A DNA stretch of 64,000 nucleotides from Eleginops maclovinus. Its lineage: Eukaryota; Chordata; Actinopteri; Perciformes; Eleginopidae. Where the stretch lies: positions 23,513,757 through 23,577,756 of the forward strand of contig NC_086350.1 of the NCBI RefSeq assembly GCF_036324505.1, in the 5' to 3' direction. A program made the position numbers and the translations under genes. Positions within the stretch are counted from its first letter, which is position 1, and the number at the start of each line of letters is the position of its first letter. This document shows positions 52,946-64,000 of this stretch, in pieces. The notes beneath the pieces are model-generated. The model did no database searches, was not told where the DNA came from, and was given only the letters and a program-made list of their open reading frames with translations.

Positions 52946-54115
52946 AACACTGGTAACAGTTTGAAAAATGTGGATGATGATGTTTGAGATGTAGTCTTGT
53001 TTAAAGATTCAAAAGTTCTACATAATTTACATGATCAAAATATTTAGATAATATATAACTGTTTAGTACATCTTCATAGATCTGCCTCGTGAACACACAA
53101 TGACTCGTGAACACACAATGACTCGTGAACACACAATGACTCGTGAACACACAATGACTCGTGAACACACAATGACATGATTTAAATAACCAAAAACTCT
53201 TGAATATCCTCTGAGATTAAATTTGTTTTGCACCAATTTACGACTAACTGATCATTTGTGAGTTTATCTCATTATGTAATGACTTTAATATTGACAATTC
53301 TCCTTTTTTTTTGAGAAAAAACTGTTGACTTTGAGAAGAGGGAAACTTAAAATGCTTACTCATCATGAGGTCTAAGACTCATTTCTGCACCACTGTATAG
53401 GCCGTCTGAGTATCTCTAAGACTGAAAGTGTTTATTTCCTGATTATTGTCCTCTCTTGTTTTGCTCTCTACAGAAGTGAAAGAAGAAGAAGTTTGTTACC
53501 TCAGCTTTGTACCCAGTTCTGACAGTAACTTTGACAAGTGTACAGTGACAATGGATCAAAGTAACTCTGACCAGTTACACCCACAGACATGTGCATACAG
53601 AAACACACATCTATACACACACCAATGCAAGCACACCTCTACACAAACACACATGAAGACATGTATACACACACCCTCCTCCTCTGTATCAGTCTGCCAT
53701 TGGCTTGTCCTGGTTCCCTGTCCAGAAGCCTGACCAATGAGCTTGAAGCTGCTCCCCGTCCCCATCGTCCCCCCCAAACGATCTTTTCCTCCCAACTCAG
53801 TCTCATGTAGGTCAACACGGACAAACTACTTTTAAAGACAATTCAATCCCTCCTCTCAGTCGTCTCTTCTTCATATCGTCCCCTCTTTGTTTGCATCAGC
53901 ATGGAGAATGAACAGGAACGTGAGCCTGTACAAATACCCCCCCTCCTCCATCCCCTCCCAACCTGTTCATCCATCCGTCTGTCTGTCCCCTCACCTTCAT
54001 CCTCATCCCAACAGACAGACAGACGTCTTAGCACTACTCCAGTTCTGAAAGTGGCATGGTGGACTCTCTAGATAGAATGATTATAATAATATTAATGAAA
54101 AATAAATGATTTTTA
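52946..54115 (+). other. csnk2a2: CSNK2A2 3' UTR
   Basis: No further gene is visible. AATAAA at 54101-54106 is the first strong polyadenylation signal after the stop and is followed by a T-rich stretch. A TGCTCTCTACAG acceptor-like site at about 53472 could mark a spliced 3' UTR exon, but no donor is convincing. It contains an 18-bp minisatellite and a CA-rich stretch near 53570-53680. Confidence 0.5.
53086..53175 (+). repeat. 18-bp minisatellite, five exact copies
   Basis: The unit CTCGTGAACACACAATGA is repeated five times head to tail without a mismatch that I can see, which implies recent expansion. It lies about 140 bases after the CSNK2A2 stop codon. Confidence 0.95.
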
Positions 54116-54858
54116 TTTAGATGAACTGTACCTGTGTCAAGAGTGAATTATTGCTCTGTTGTTGTAGGTGTTGACATGTTTCTGATTAAAGTAATATATA
54201 TTTATCTTGATAAAATGTAAAGACAGGATTTAATGAAAAACAGCGATTAAAGGCACAATATGAACTTTCTGCCACTAGGGGGCTCCAGATCGAAATACAA
54301 ATGATAGAGTAGCATGGGGACATGAGAGTTGTTGTCATCACTGCTTTTGCCCTCAATGCAGTTGGCTTTTCCCTATTTATCTGCAGATCATCACTATGCC
54401 CATTTCAGTATTATTAATATCTTTTTCACCCCTATGTCAGAATGGCACATGTACTAGAACCTTATTCTGTGGGAAAGTAGTGCTTCGTTTCCAAAACACA
54501 CAAACCTGCTGATTTAAAACCATTAAAAAACCATAAGGAAGCAATTTCACGTTACACATCAGCGTTTCTCTGGCACTGTTCTGCTTTCTCAAATGTTTAG
54601 CTTGTTTCTTTGACCAAGATCTAGCAGGTGTATTGTAAAATGTGGCTTAAAATTGGATGAAAAGTACATTTATGACAGCTTATGGCAGACAACGTTGACC
54701 TTGGTTCAAATGGAATAAATGCCTATACAGGCGACTAAACAAAAATGACTAGTACCGTCGATAAAATGACAGAAGTTAAATAATTGTTATTTTAGATAGA
54801 ATTATTCAAAAGCATTACGTTTGAAATTTAATCTAAATTAGTCTTAGCACTTGAATTG

Positions 54859-54860
<2 letters not shown>

Positions 54861-54941
<81 letters not shown>

Positions 54942-54968
54942 TGTGTGTCTGTGTGTCTGTGTGTCTGT
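54861..54968. repeat. (GT)40 microsatellite with CTGTGTGT variant tail
   Basis: About 80 bases of uninterrupted GT are followed by several CTGTGTGT units. The opposite strand reads (CA)n. It is expected to be highly polymorphic. Confidence 0.97.
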
Positions 54969-55435
54969 TTGTGGTTTCAGTTCTCTGTATAGAAACTAGA
55001 GCCGTGGCTTCCTGTTCTACAACCTGACTCCTTTTTCAAGTTCTGGTACTCGCACACAGTTTTGTGACACGTCAAAACATTTTGAGGGTGTCAGGGCAGC
55101 AACAGTAGCCATAGTTGTCAATGTAACAGGTGATGAGCCACACTCCTTGTTTTGGCCTCAACACAACAGGATTACATTTTGAACTTATTATACTCTTCAA
55201 AAGTGATTTATGTGTGCCCCCAGCCTCTTCTTTGTTTTGCCTTCAGCTTACACTGAAGTAATCATGGCTTCATAAGGGTCTGTAATGTATGCTGGCTCAC
55301 TTTCACTACTACTCATACCATGACAAGACACTTTAAAGGCCAAGAAGTACAGCTAGGCTATTGTATGCTGTGTTTATTATTTAGATCACATTGAATTAAA
55401 AATATTTCTATATTCTATATTTTATAAGACGTAAA

Positions 55436-55745
55436 GGAGGGCTGTGACTCAGGAGGTAGAGTACACCACAAAACGGTCAAAGGCCCATTCACTTTGATGT
55501 TACAGTGTCCCTGGGTAATGGTTATGGAGAGCTTAGCACTTAGCCATTGACCTCATGTACTATGTGTGGGTGCATGTTCTCCCTTTTTTAGCACGGGTTC
55601 TCCCTGGGTTCCTCCCTCAGTCCAAAGACATGCAGGTTAGATGTTAACTCTAAAATACCAATAGGTTTGAATAGAGGCATAAATGGTTAGTCTGTCTTTA
55701 TGCGTCAGCCCTGTGATTGCATGTCGACCTGTGTGCTGTATCATT
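55436..55745 (+). repeat. Teleost retroposon remnant
   Basis: Phrases such as GGCTGTGACTCAGGAGGTAG, CAGTCCAAAGACATGCAGGT and TCAGCCCTGTGATTG match a very common fish interspersed repeat that I know from many genomes. The copy is degraded and partly deleted. Confidence 0.5.
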
Positions 55746-56413
55746 GTGAATGTATCATAGAAACAACTTGGCTTTAATATCTGGGGTGCGCTTATCCATC
55801 CAGAGTCTAATCAGTTTGTTTGGTCAGGAAAAAATATTTGATACTGCAGTGATGATTTTCAATTTTTTATTTCGTAAAACTTTATTACACAACTCAGAAA
55901 AACCACAAAAAAACAATATGAAAAAAAGGCTGCCCTTTGGTTTATTTAGACATTCATTATTGTAAATTAGATAAAGATTTGTTAATAGCTTTCCAGCGCT
56001 TCACTGTGCATTTTTCTTTAAAAAAAAAAAAAAATCCATTTATCAAACCGGTTTAATAAAATGTTACCAAAACAACAAACAAGGTGCATTGAACAAGCCC
56101 TGTGGAGTGAAGGATAAAAGGTGCAGTCATCCCGATATAATTTCACTCCTCAATTCCTCTACAGGAAGAAACAAACACACCGAACAGCCCAAATGGTTTC
56201 TTACGTTTTTTTTGTCTGGACAGAGAACAACGTCATCCTCCTTTGACGGGCCGCAATTCAAACGCACTTCCCCAAAATCCTCAGGCACATGGCTTTCTAA
56301 CCAAATTGGAATAATCTGGAAGAACTTTTCAATTGGAGGGGAGGATGATCTCCCATGTAGCTCTGAGAGTTGTAACTTGGTGGATAGTTTGCGGCCTGCC
56401 ATGCCTCATAAGG

Positions 56414-59400
56414 TCAGCCGACACGTTTTATACTGCGTTTGTGTCTGAGACCGCTCGGGATGCATTTCTTCTCCAATTTGGTGCCGGGCAACGCGGGGGC
56501 CGGAGCTGCAGACACATGCTTTCTGTGCGGAGAGAAACCAGAGACAGGCATAGAAATGAGAGCAGGAAGTGTGATTGTGTGATTGTTCTAGTGGTGACAC
56601 GAGAATATTTAATTATTAACAGCCGACTCCTGTGGCCTGATAGAACCAGTGTTGTGATCACAGACTGTGCTGGGGTGGCCATGACCCGCACAAACAGGAT
56701 TGTCATTATTCTCCATCAATGCATCAATAATGAAATAACAGCTATCAGCTTGGTGGATGGATGGATGGATGGATACAAAACTCTGTAGCGTGTCATTACC
56801 CTCGAATAAGCAAGGCTTTTCACAATGGCAACGGTTTCTCAAATGTTAAAAAATAAACTTATTTGATATGTATTTCCTAATGTTACATTTTCTCCTCTTA
56901 ACCAATTTTTAAATGCATTTTTTCTCGTTTCCTAATAAGAAATCAAACTCCGACTCACATTAGGTTTTTTTTGTTGATAAAACATCCATTTCTTTTCCAA
57001 AATATTCATTTAAAACCATGCTAGCATAATCGTTTGGTCCACAACCTTGTTCTAGACCTTGGTCCAGATCATGGATGTATAAAGAGAAATGGATACAACA
57101 TTGTAGGTGAGGCCCAGTTGCTCATTTGAAGTGGCCTGACTCGAAAAGAAAAATACCTGGATCTTCCTTGGCTTTTCTAGCTATCTAAAGCGATGGCATT
57201 TTCCTTAAGCCCCGACTCCAATTTGCTCCATCGCAACCAGCCTCGCCTCAATCAAATGAATGTAGGAGAAAAAAAGGTATATTCAAGTGTTTTTATTGCT
57301 TATTTACAGATGTTTCTTTCACGATGTAAGTCAGTGGAAAAAGGCTTTTCGGGGCAAGATGTCACAAACTAACACAGAGGTATAGTAGAACCGTTTGGTC
57401 TTTACAAATATTTGCCTCGCCAGCCAGCCAGCTCACTTCCTGGGGGCTTGGTCCAGACTAAAATACCTCTACAACTTTTTGATATATTACCATGCAATTC
57501 CTTACACATATTCATGGTCCCTAGAGGATAAACTCTAATGCATTTGGTGACCCCTTGACTTTGCCTATGTTACCGCAAGCAGGTCAAACTGTTTACTTGT
57601 CCAGCTAAATATTTTATCATCTTTTTGAAGTATAACCATTTTCTGCAAAAGACGCAAACTAATGACTTTACCTGGCTTGTTCCTCACCTGGCAGCAGCAG
57701 CAGCAGCCTCTCTGTTTCTGACCTGCTTCATCACCTTCAGCATGCAACAGATCTGTCTCAGGGTCATTTTTGGAGCGTGGCAAACCAGGCGGGGACGCGG
57801 GGCGCAGCGAGGGCCCCGGTACGTAAAGAGAGACATGTAGTTAGCACTGGGTCCTCTTCCAAACAGCTGCAGAGGCTGAGGACTGCCATAGCAGGATGCA
57901 AACTGGAAGAAATGGAGAAGTGAGAGAAAGGTGAGAGGATTGACATACATACAAGTGGATGTTGTTTCTGTAAGCTTTTCAATTTTATCCCACAGACTGA
58001 TTTGGAAACAGAAATAGGGTTATGCCATTTGAATAGTATTTCATTTGAGATAAATCTATATATACTTGAGTAAAAATGTAAATTTCTGGGATTTTAATAC
58101 TAATTTAACTTCCCAAATGTACAGTGGGGCAAAAAAGTATTTAGTCAGCCACCAATTGTGCAAGTTCTCCCATTTAAAAAGATGAGAGAGGCCTGTAATT
58201 TTTATCATAGGTATACCTCAACTATGAGAGACAGAATGAGAAAACAAAATCCAGGAAATCACATTGTAGGATTTTTAATGAATTAATTGGTAAATTCCTC
58301 GGTAAAATAAGTATTTGGTCACCTACAAACAAGCAAGAATTCTGGCTCTCACAGACCTGTAACTTCTTCTTTAAGAGGCTCCTCTGTCCTCCACTCGTTA
58401 CCTGTATTAATGGCACCTTTTTGAACTCGTTATCAGTATAAAAGACACCTGTCCACAACCTCAAACAGTCATACTCCAAACTCCACTATGGCCAAGACCA
58501 AAGAGCTGTCAAAGGAGACCAGAGACAAAATTGTAGACCTGCACCAGGCTGGGAAAACTGAATCTGCAATAGGTAAGCAGCTTGGTGTGAAGAAATCAAC
58601 TGTGGGAGCAATTATTAGAAAATGGAAGACATACAAGACCACTGCTAATCTCCCTCGATCTGGGGCTCCATGCAAGATCTCACCCCGTGGGGTCAAAATG
58701 ATCACAAGAACGGTGAGCAAAAATCCCAGAACCACACGGGGGGACCTAGTGAATGACCTGCAGAGAGCTGGGACCAAAGTAACAGAGGCTACCATCAGTA
58801 ACACACTACGCCGCCAGGGACTTAAATCCTGCAGTTCCAGACGTGTCCCCCTGCTTAAGCCAGTACATGTCCAGGCCCGTCTGAAGTTTGCTAGAGGGCA
58901 TTTGGATGATCCAGAAGAGGATTGGGAGAATGTCATATGGTCAGATGAAACCAAAATAGAATGAATGCAGAGTTGCATCCAAAGAACACCATACCTACTG
59001 TGAAGCATGGGGGTGGAAACATCATGCTTTGGGGCTGTTTTTCTGCAAAGGGACCAGGACGACTGATCCGTGTAAAGGAAAGAATGAATGGGGCCATGTA
59101 TCGTGAGATTTTGAGTGAAAACCTCCTTCCATCAGCAAGGGCACTGAAGATGAAGCGTGGCTGGGTCTTTCAGCATGACAATGATCCCAAACACACCGCC
59201 AGGGCAACGAAGGAGTGGCTTCGTAAGAAGCATTTCAAGGTCCTGGAGTGGCCTAGCCAGTCTCCAGATCTCAACCCCATAGAAAATCTTTGGAGGGAGT
59301 TGAAAGTCCGTGTTGCCCAGCGACAGCCCCAAAACATCACTGCTTTAGAGGAGATCTGCATGGAGGAATGGGCCAAAATACCAGCAACAGTGTGTGAAAA

Positions 59401-60439
59401 CCTTGTGAAGACTTACAGAAAACGTTTGACCTCTGTCATTGCCAACAAAGGGTATATAACAAAGTATTGAGATGAACTTTTGTTATTGACCAAATACTTA
59501 TTTTCCACAATAATTTGAAATAAATTCTTTAAAAATCAGACTTTTCTGGATTTTTTTTTCTCATTCTGTCTCTCATAGTTGAGGTATACCTATGATAAAA
59601 ATTACAGGCCTCTCTCATCTTTTTAAATGGGAGAACTTGCACAATTGGTGGCTGGCTAAATACTTTCTTGCCACACTGTATGTAGTATTTTTGCTCAATT
59701 CTAACATAAAATTAGAATGCCGTATTTATTTTACTATGTGGTCCTAAACAAACTAAAAACCTAAAAGTAGCATTTATGCATTCGATGTGTCCATAAATTG
59801 AATAATGTAATAGTTGGTTGTCTTTATGATAGTTTAGTAATAGAGAAATGCCTTTGAAGTACTCATAATTTATATGTTATGGTGGGTTGAAATCTAAGGT
59901 TAAATGACAACTGAAAAACAAACTATTGAACAATTCAATGTCAGCACATTGAATTATGGATTAGTCTTTAGCACACTTCTAGACCAACTGAATGTATGTG
60001 CTATTGCCTAAGTGAACAAAATGAGTGATGAACCCTCAAATGTGAACAGTGATTAATACGTTTTTCCCCTAATGCACGAAATGCAAAGTTATGTTTTTAA
60101 CTCTCCCCACTTAGGAAATCATTTGACCACTGATGCATCATGGGAAATGGCGAAAAATATCGAATTACTAATTGCTATTGTTGGCCTCCCAACATGATAA
60201 TCTACTGGAGCATAACAGAATGTGATGCTGGATACTGTAGCTCAGGCAGAATGAGGCCATGTGAACAGCTACAGTCTCAGCTGTGTACCGCTGTCATTCA
60301 CACTTCAAGTGTTACACTCTGACACACACTGACACATATATCACACCATTTTAATTAGTGTAAGAGCCTTTGTCTTCCTCTCGCAGACATAATTACTGAA
60401 GAAACCAAAGACACACACAATCCCACTCACGTACACGTA

Positions 60440-60507
<68 letters not shown>

Positions 60508-62047
60508 GGAGCGATAACACGAAGATAATTCAGTTGAGCAGATTCATTTACTGGGCCGACACTTGATCGTGTGGATTTGAATTCCAACAGTTGGTTACAC
60601 ACACACACAAACACACACACACACGCTTTTACACAGACGGACACAGTAGCTGACCTGCTACAGTATCTAAACATTGTCTCGTACAGCAAAACTTTATCAT
60701 ATCCAATAACTACAATATCCATATCACTATTTAATGTGACAAAAAACATCTAGATATATATGTTGGCACAAAAAAGTACATTTTTGAAGTTTATAGGCTA
60801 CTGTTAGTGTGAGAGCCAAATTATTGTTAAGTTATTTTGATTAATATTTTTGAATGTAAATAGGTCAGAATAATATTAACAATGTTGTAGTTAAGTTAAA
60901 TATGCTGATTTCGAACTGTGTTATTAATGCTGAAATTTGATAGGTTAACAGGATTCTAAGGGATACGTGTAATTTTGTATGAGAGACGTGCTGCTCAGTT
61001 GACGTGCGTGCAGCAACGAAGGCACATAGCTTTTTGACCGTGTCCGTTTCCCTGGCCTTGTCCGTGCCTTATGAAGGATAATACCAAGTGATATTACTAT
61101 TTATTTTACCTGTTTTGTGTTTGTACCAAGATACTTTTGTGTTACCAAGACGTCAAGAATTAAAGAAAACAAAAAGAAGCTCAACTGGTCCGTGAGTACA
61201 CTGAAAGTAAAATGAATAACGGTGAAGCATGGGATATGGAACGAGTCAGAAAACCTTAGGCTGCCCACACGAAGTGGTCTAATTAATGAACCCTGAAAAC
61301 GAAGTTTGGCCGCTACAGTTAGCAATGTAGCTTTCTTTATCTTGCTGATCCAATTGATAACATGCCTAAGATGCCATGCTCGATCAGCTTCAAGTAGCTA
61401 CTTTTACTGCGCATTTTTACGTCAACATCTTTATTCAATTTATTGTATAATGCAGCAACTGTCAAAAACTCTAATTTCATCCTAGAATTTATAAGGTATT
61501 CTGATAACCGTCACGTCACAACACAAATTATAAATCAATGTAGTAACAATGTAGTGTTAGTATTTGCATAAGTGTGCATTTAATGCATTATTATATATTA
61601 CAATTATAATTATTTGTATTTATTTCCTTATTATTGCCACCATATTATAGGCTGTATTGTCCCAGACTTTAAGCACACTCACTCTGCACAAATAAAACAG
61701 CATTTCTAAACAGATGTGAGACAATTTCTAAACTGTGACAAACATAAGGAGTAATCACACAAACATCTATACTTGTGAGGACACTCGTTGACATAATGCA
61801 CTCTCCAACTCCCCAACTCCTCCCCTAACCTTAACCATCACAACAAAACATTGCCAAAACCCTTATCCTTCCCGTTATCTAACCTGATACTTAAAACCAA
61901 TTGTAAACTGTAAAACAGGGCAAAGTGTCTTCACTGTACACAAATGTCCTTATTTTTATCCCTTAAACTCTTGGTCCTCACAATGTACAAGTACATGTAC
62001 ACACACTAACAAGCCACATTGGTACTTACAGGAACAACGGTAGCCAT
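56414..62047 (-). CDS. Unassigned three-exon gene model
   Basis: I do not recognise this protein. Reading on the minus strand, 62047-62030 gives MATVVP before a perfect GTAAGT donor; 57902-57688 follows a CTTCTCCATTTCTTCCAG acceptor and ends at a CAG/GTGAGG donor; 56522-56414 follows CTCTCCGCACAG and ends at TGA. Phases are compatible and the product is 113 residues, with [20 protein letters not shown] in the middle, an alanine run, and a basic C-terminus. A TATA-like box and a GC box lie upstream of the first ATG. Doubts: a second frame of the middle exon ([16 protein letters not shown]) looks at least as protein-like, the first coding exon is tiny, and a Tc1 element sits in the 4-kb first intron. 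Treat it as a candidate only. Confidence 0.3.
58122..59678 (+). mobile_element. Tc1-like transposon 3
   Basis: The same subfamily as the copy at 51074. It begins CAGTGGGGCAAAAAAGTATT and ends CTTGCCACACTG, flanked by TA (58120-58121, 59679-59680). It is about 50 bases shorter than copy 2 because of a deletion in the transposase and an 11-base gap in the right inverted repeat. Confidence 0.95.
58488..59470 (+). pseudogene. Tc1 transposase with internal deletion
   Basis: The first part is open for 158 codons to WSDETKIE, then a net 40-base deletion at about 58963 brings in TGA. The rest, from [11 protein letters not shown], is open in another frame to the stop at 59470 and keeps HDNDPKHTA and [11 protein letters not shown]. 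The lesion differs from that in copy 2, so each copy was inactivated separately. Confidence 0.92.
59679..61754. other. Stretch without recognised genes
   Basis: AT-rich sequence inside the first intron of the candidate minus-strand gene. It holds the CA microsatellite and a second short CA tract near 60597-60625; I see nothing else. Confidence 0.4.
60424..60504. repeat. (CGCA)n/(CA)n compound microsatellite
   Basis: Short GTACAC and CGCA repeats (to about 60459) grade into about 22 pure AC dinucleotides ending at 60504. Confidence 0.95.
61755..62004. repeat. Inverted-repeat element
   Basis: About 250 bp bounded by ACTTGTGAGGAC on the left and the inverse GTCCTCACAATGTACAAGT on the right, with ACCTTAACC-type sequence inside. 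The TTGTGAGGAC core is shared with the minisatellite at 47176. It looks like a small non-autonomous foldback-type repeat; no target duplication is clear. Confidence 0.45.
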
Positions 62048-62190
62048 GTTCGTGGGTTGATGCTCTTCGGTAAAGAAATAGCGTTCAGAATGAGAATTGT
62101 TGCCTTCTTATAGATGTTGAGATGACCAGACCAGATGATAGGCCAATCATCTTCAGAGGACAAAATAACCCCGCCTACTTCTGACATCAC
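62048..62190 (-). promoter_or_regulatory. Possible promoter of the minus-strand gene candidate
   Basis: Read on the minus strand, a GGCGGGG box and TGATGTCA (CRE-like) lie near 62165-62190, an ATTGG (inverse CCAAT) near 62145, and TATAAG at 62112-62107, about 60 bases before the ATG at 62047. The order and spacing are promoter-like, but each motif alone is weak evidence. Confidence 0.35.
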
Positions 62191-63445
62191 CATGATAAGG
62201 TCCCACACACACAAGCTTGTTGCTTCAGGTTACACAGACACGCAGTCTATTATTGAGGACTCTTTTGTTATCCAGGGTATATTTAGAAGCAGCTGTAAAT
62301 CTGGGAAAAAGCAGAAGAAAAATAGGAGAGCATGATAATTAATAGAATAAAGGGCAGACTGATGTCAATAGGGAAGGGAGAGCTGTTAAATGGGGGAGGA
62401 GTGCAGAAAAAAGTGATGGAGGGAGAAACCAGGTGGACAACAATAGGTAGTAGACTGGCGTCACACAGTGTAAGGTGATGCATCTGAACAATGTGAAGCA
62501 TTGGTGCGTTGCATTTCAACCAATACATTATTACACATCAATGATGGGAAGAGACAATAAAGGTGTGACACACTAAGATGTGTTTTCTAGTTTGTATAGA
62601 GGCGAAACAGGAGAAGGGTTGAAGTCAACACATCTCTTTTAACCGTCATTCAAACTCATTGTCTCAACACATAAACCAAATGTTTGAGTTGCCAAAGATA
62701 CTAAACGATATGCAGGCATGATACAAATTATTTAATTTGAACAATTTTAATTATACGATTTCGGTAGAGAAGAATGTACAGTAAAGGGAAATACTGCATC
62801 TACACCTGTATAAGGTATTATAGCTTATACCTTAAAAAAGCTCATTCTCCTGTTCATATTTCCGTTTCATATTTGTATTTTGTGCCTCTACTGTGATGTT
62901 TCTATGCTTTAATGTTCAAAAAGCTCTTTATTTTACTCTGGTTAAATCTGTTCAAATTTGCCTGTGCTGCAGCACTTCTTTTCATCCTCTGTCTGAAACC
63001 AGAGCCCAGTATGCTCTGATTGGTTAGCTGACCTGATTGTGATTTGTCAACCTCTTAGAGATGTCCTGCCCCTTAGCCTATATCACCTACAGTGTGTTGG
63101 AACTCTAGCCAATAAAAGTGTGTTACGCAGTGATGTTACTATGTGACGGATTAAACAAAGGAGTCCAATGGAGGCGTTTCAGGCAGGGGTGGAGTGTGTG
63201 GGAAAGAAACTCTCTATGTAAGGAACTTCAGGATTTTAGCCTTGGCAGACCATTTACATGCACATAAACCCAGTAGGCGGTTCTACATGGAATTACACCC
63301 CGGGCGAGACCCCCTCCGAGCTCCGATATGCTTGGCCCTTTTTTCATGATGGTTTGGTATTTTCACGGCCTAAACTAAACTGCAATTTTGTTGAGGTTTC
63401 AATATAATTGGAATTAGCTAAACATGATAGGTAAAACCCTGTTAA
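62191..63445. other. Intergenic stretch, one probable dispersed repeat
   Basis: No gene is recognised. From about 62985 to 63270 the phrases GCTCTGATTGGTTAGCTGAC, TCTTAGAGATGTCCTGCCCC and TTTACATGCACATAAA recall a common fish non-autonomous repeat, but the ends are not clear. Confidence 0.35.
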
Positions 63446-63980
63446 GGTAACACTTTTTAATAACGATCAGCCATACTTAATTTATACGTTTTTAGTTAAT
63501 ATTGAACTTAACAACAAAATATCGTTTGTAAATGATTAATAAGTGCTATGTTAACATATCATAAATGTCTTACAAGTCATCTATAAACCTGTAATACATC
63601 ATGTCAAGTCATTTGTAAGCCTTTAGCTAATAATGAACTAATCATCAACAAAATGTTTGTAAATAATTCATATGTGCTATGTTAACATATCACTTGTGTT
63701 GTAAGTCATAGTAAATCATGAAATAATCATAAACAAATCATTAGTCAATGATAATTCATTAGAAATATCATTAACCTCTGCACATGTTATGACCTGCCAG
63801 TGAAGGTCCTCGCATGCAGGTGAAAATAAGCGGCTGGTGACTCCATGTGTGTCAGAGAAGGCATATAGTTGTCTATACCCTCTGTACTATAGTAAACACT
63901 ACAAATTGGCCATATGTGTTCATTAACTATTAACTAACATTAACTAAAGGCATATATATGACGTATTAAAAAGTGTTACC
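63446..63980. mobile_element. MITE with GGTAACAC ends
   Basis: The ends GGTAACACTTTTTAATA and TATTAAAAAGTGTTACC are perfect inverse copies, 535 bp apart. Inside, GTGCTATGTTAACATATCA occurs twice (near 63545 and 63676). No coding frame. The flanks show no certain duplication, so I do not assign a superfamily. Confidence 0.75.
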
Positions 63981-64000
63981 AAAGAGGGACACTATTTAGA

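Larger units (their letters stand above)
54116..56413. other. Intergenic stretch 3' of CSNK2A2
   Basis: Apart from the GT microsatellite and the retroposon fragment listed separately, I recognise nothing. Overlapping open frames on both strands at 56089-56448 have no family resemblance and are treated as chance. Confidence 0.4.

Noticed and set aside
56089..56448. Long open frames on both strands
   Set aside because: They overlap each other, match no family, and neither has splice or start context better than chance.
56750..56775. GGAT tandem repeat as a possible regulatory site
   Set aside because: A short simple repeat, common by chance in fish genomes.

Overview
The window looks like nuclear DNA of a teleost fish. 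Its genes have many introns with GT-AG borders, the intergenic DNA is AT-rich, there are long CA/GT microsatellites, and there are several Tc1/mariner, hAT and other cut-and-paste elements of the kind common in fish. The conserved gene set (LCAT, PLA2G15, USB1, ZNF319, CSNK2A2) corresponds to genes on human chromosome 16q21-q22. All family names come from motif and sequence memory; no database search was run.

Layout. 1-4093: no recognisable gene, probably upstream of LCAT or its first intron. 4094-9858 (+): LCAT exons 2-7. 10853-19979 (+): complete PLA2G15, a tandem paralogue of LCAT. 22304-28198 (-): complete USB1 in seven exons, with a dead Tc1 element in its third intron. 28.2-28.9 kb: shared divergent promoter region. 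28.9-35.07 kb (+): ZNF319, with two short 5' exons, one large zinc-finger exon and a long 3' UTR carrying a 304-bp hAT MITE. 35.4-36.4 kb: GC-rich promoter. 36366-52945 (+): complete CSNK2A2 (CK2 alpha prime, 350 aa, 11 coding exons). Its introns hold an antisense SWIM zinc-finger gene fragment (38.3-39.0 kb), two hAT MITEs, and in intron 10 a pile of insertions into a 65-bp minisatellite: a TTAA-flanked piggyBac-like element enclosing a decayed hAT transposon, followed by a Tc1 element. 53.0-54.1 kb: probable CSNK2A2 3' UTR. 54.1-64 kb: repeats, a third Tc1 copy, and a possible unassigned three-exon gene on the minus strand (56.4-62.05 kb).

The genes do not form one pathway. LCAT (plasma cholesterol esterification) and PLA2G15 (lysosomal phospholipase A2/transacylase) are sister enzymes. 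USB1 is a U6 snRNA 3'-end phosphodiesterase, ZNF319 a C2H2 zinc-finger protein, and CSNK2A2 a protein kinase catalytic subunit.

The most useful observations are the head-to-tail LCAT-PLA2G15 pair with last-part introns at non-homologous positions, the intact SWIM-motif gene fragment spliced antisense inside CSNK2A2, the nested-insertion record in CSNK2A2 intron 10, and the unassigned minus-strand gene model near 57-62 kb. I found no sign of a wholly new system.
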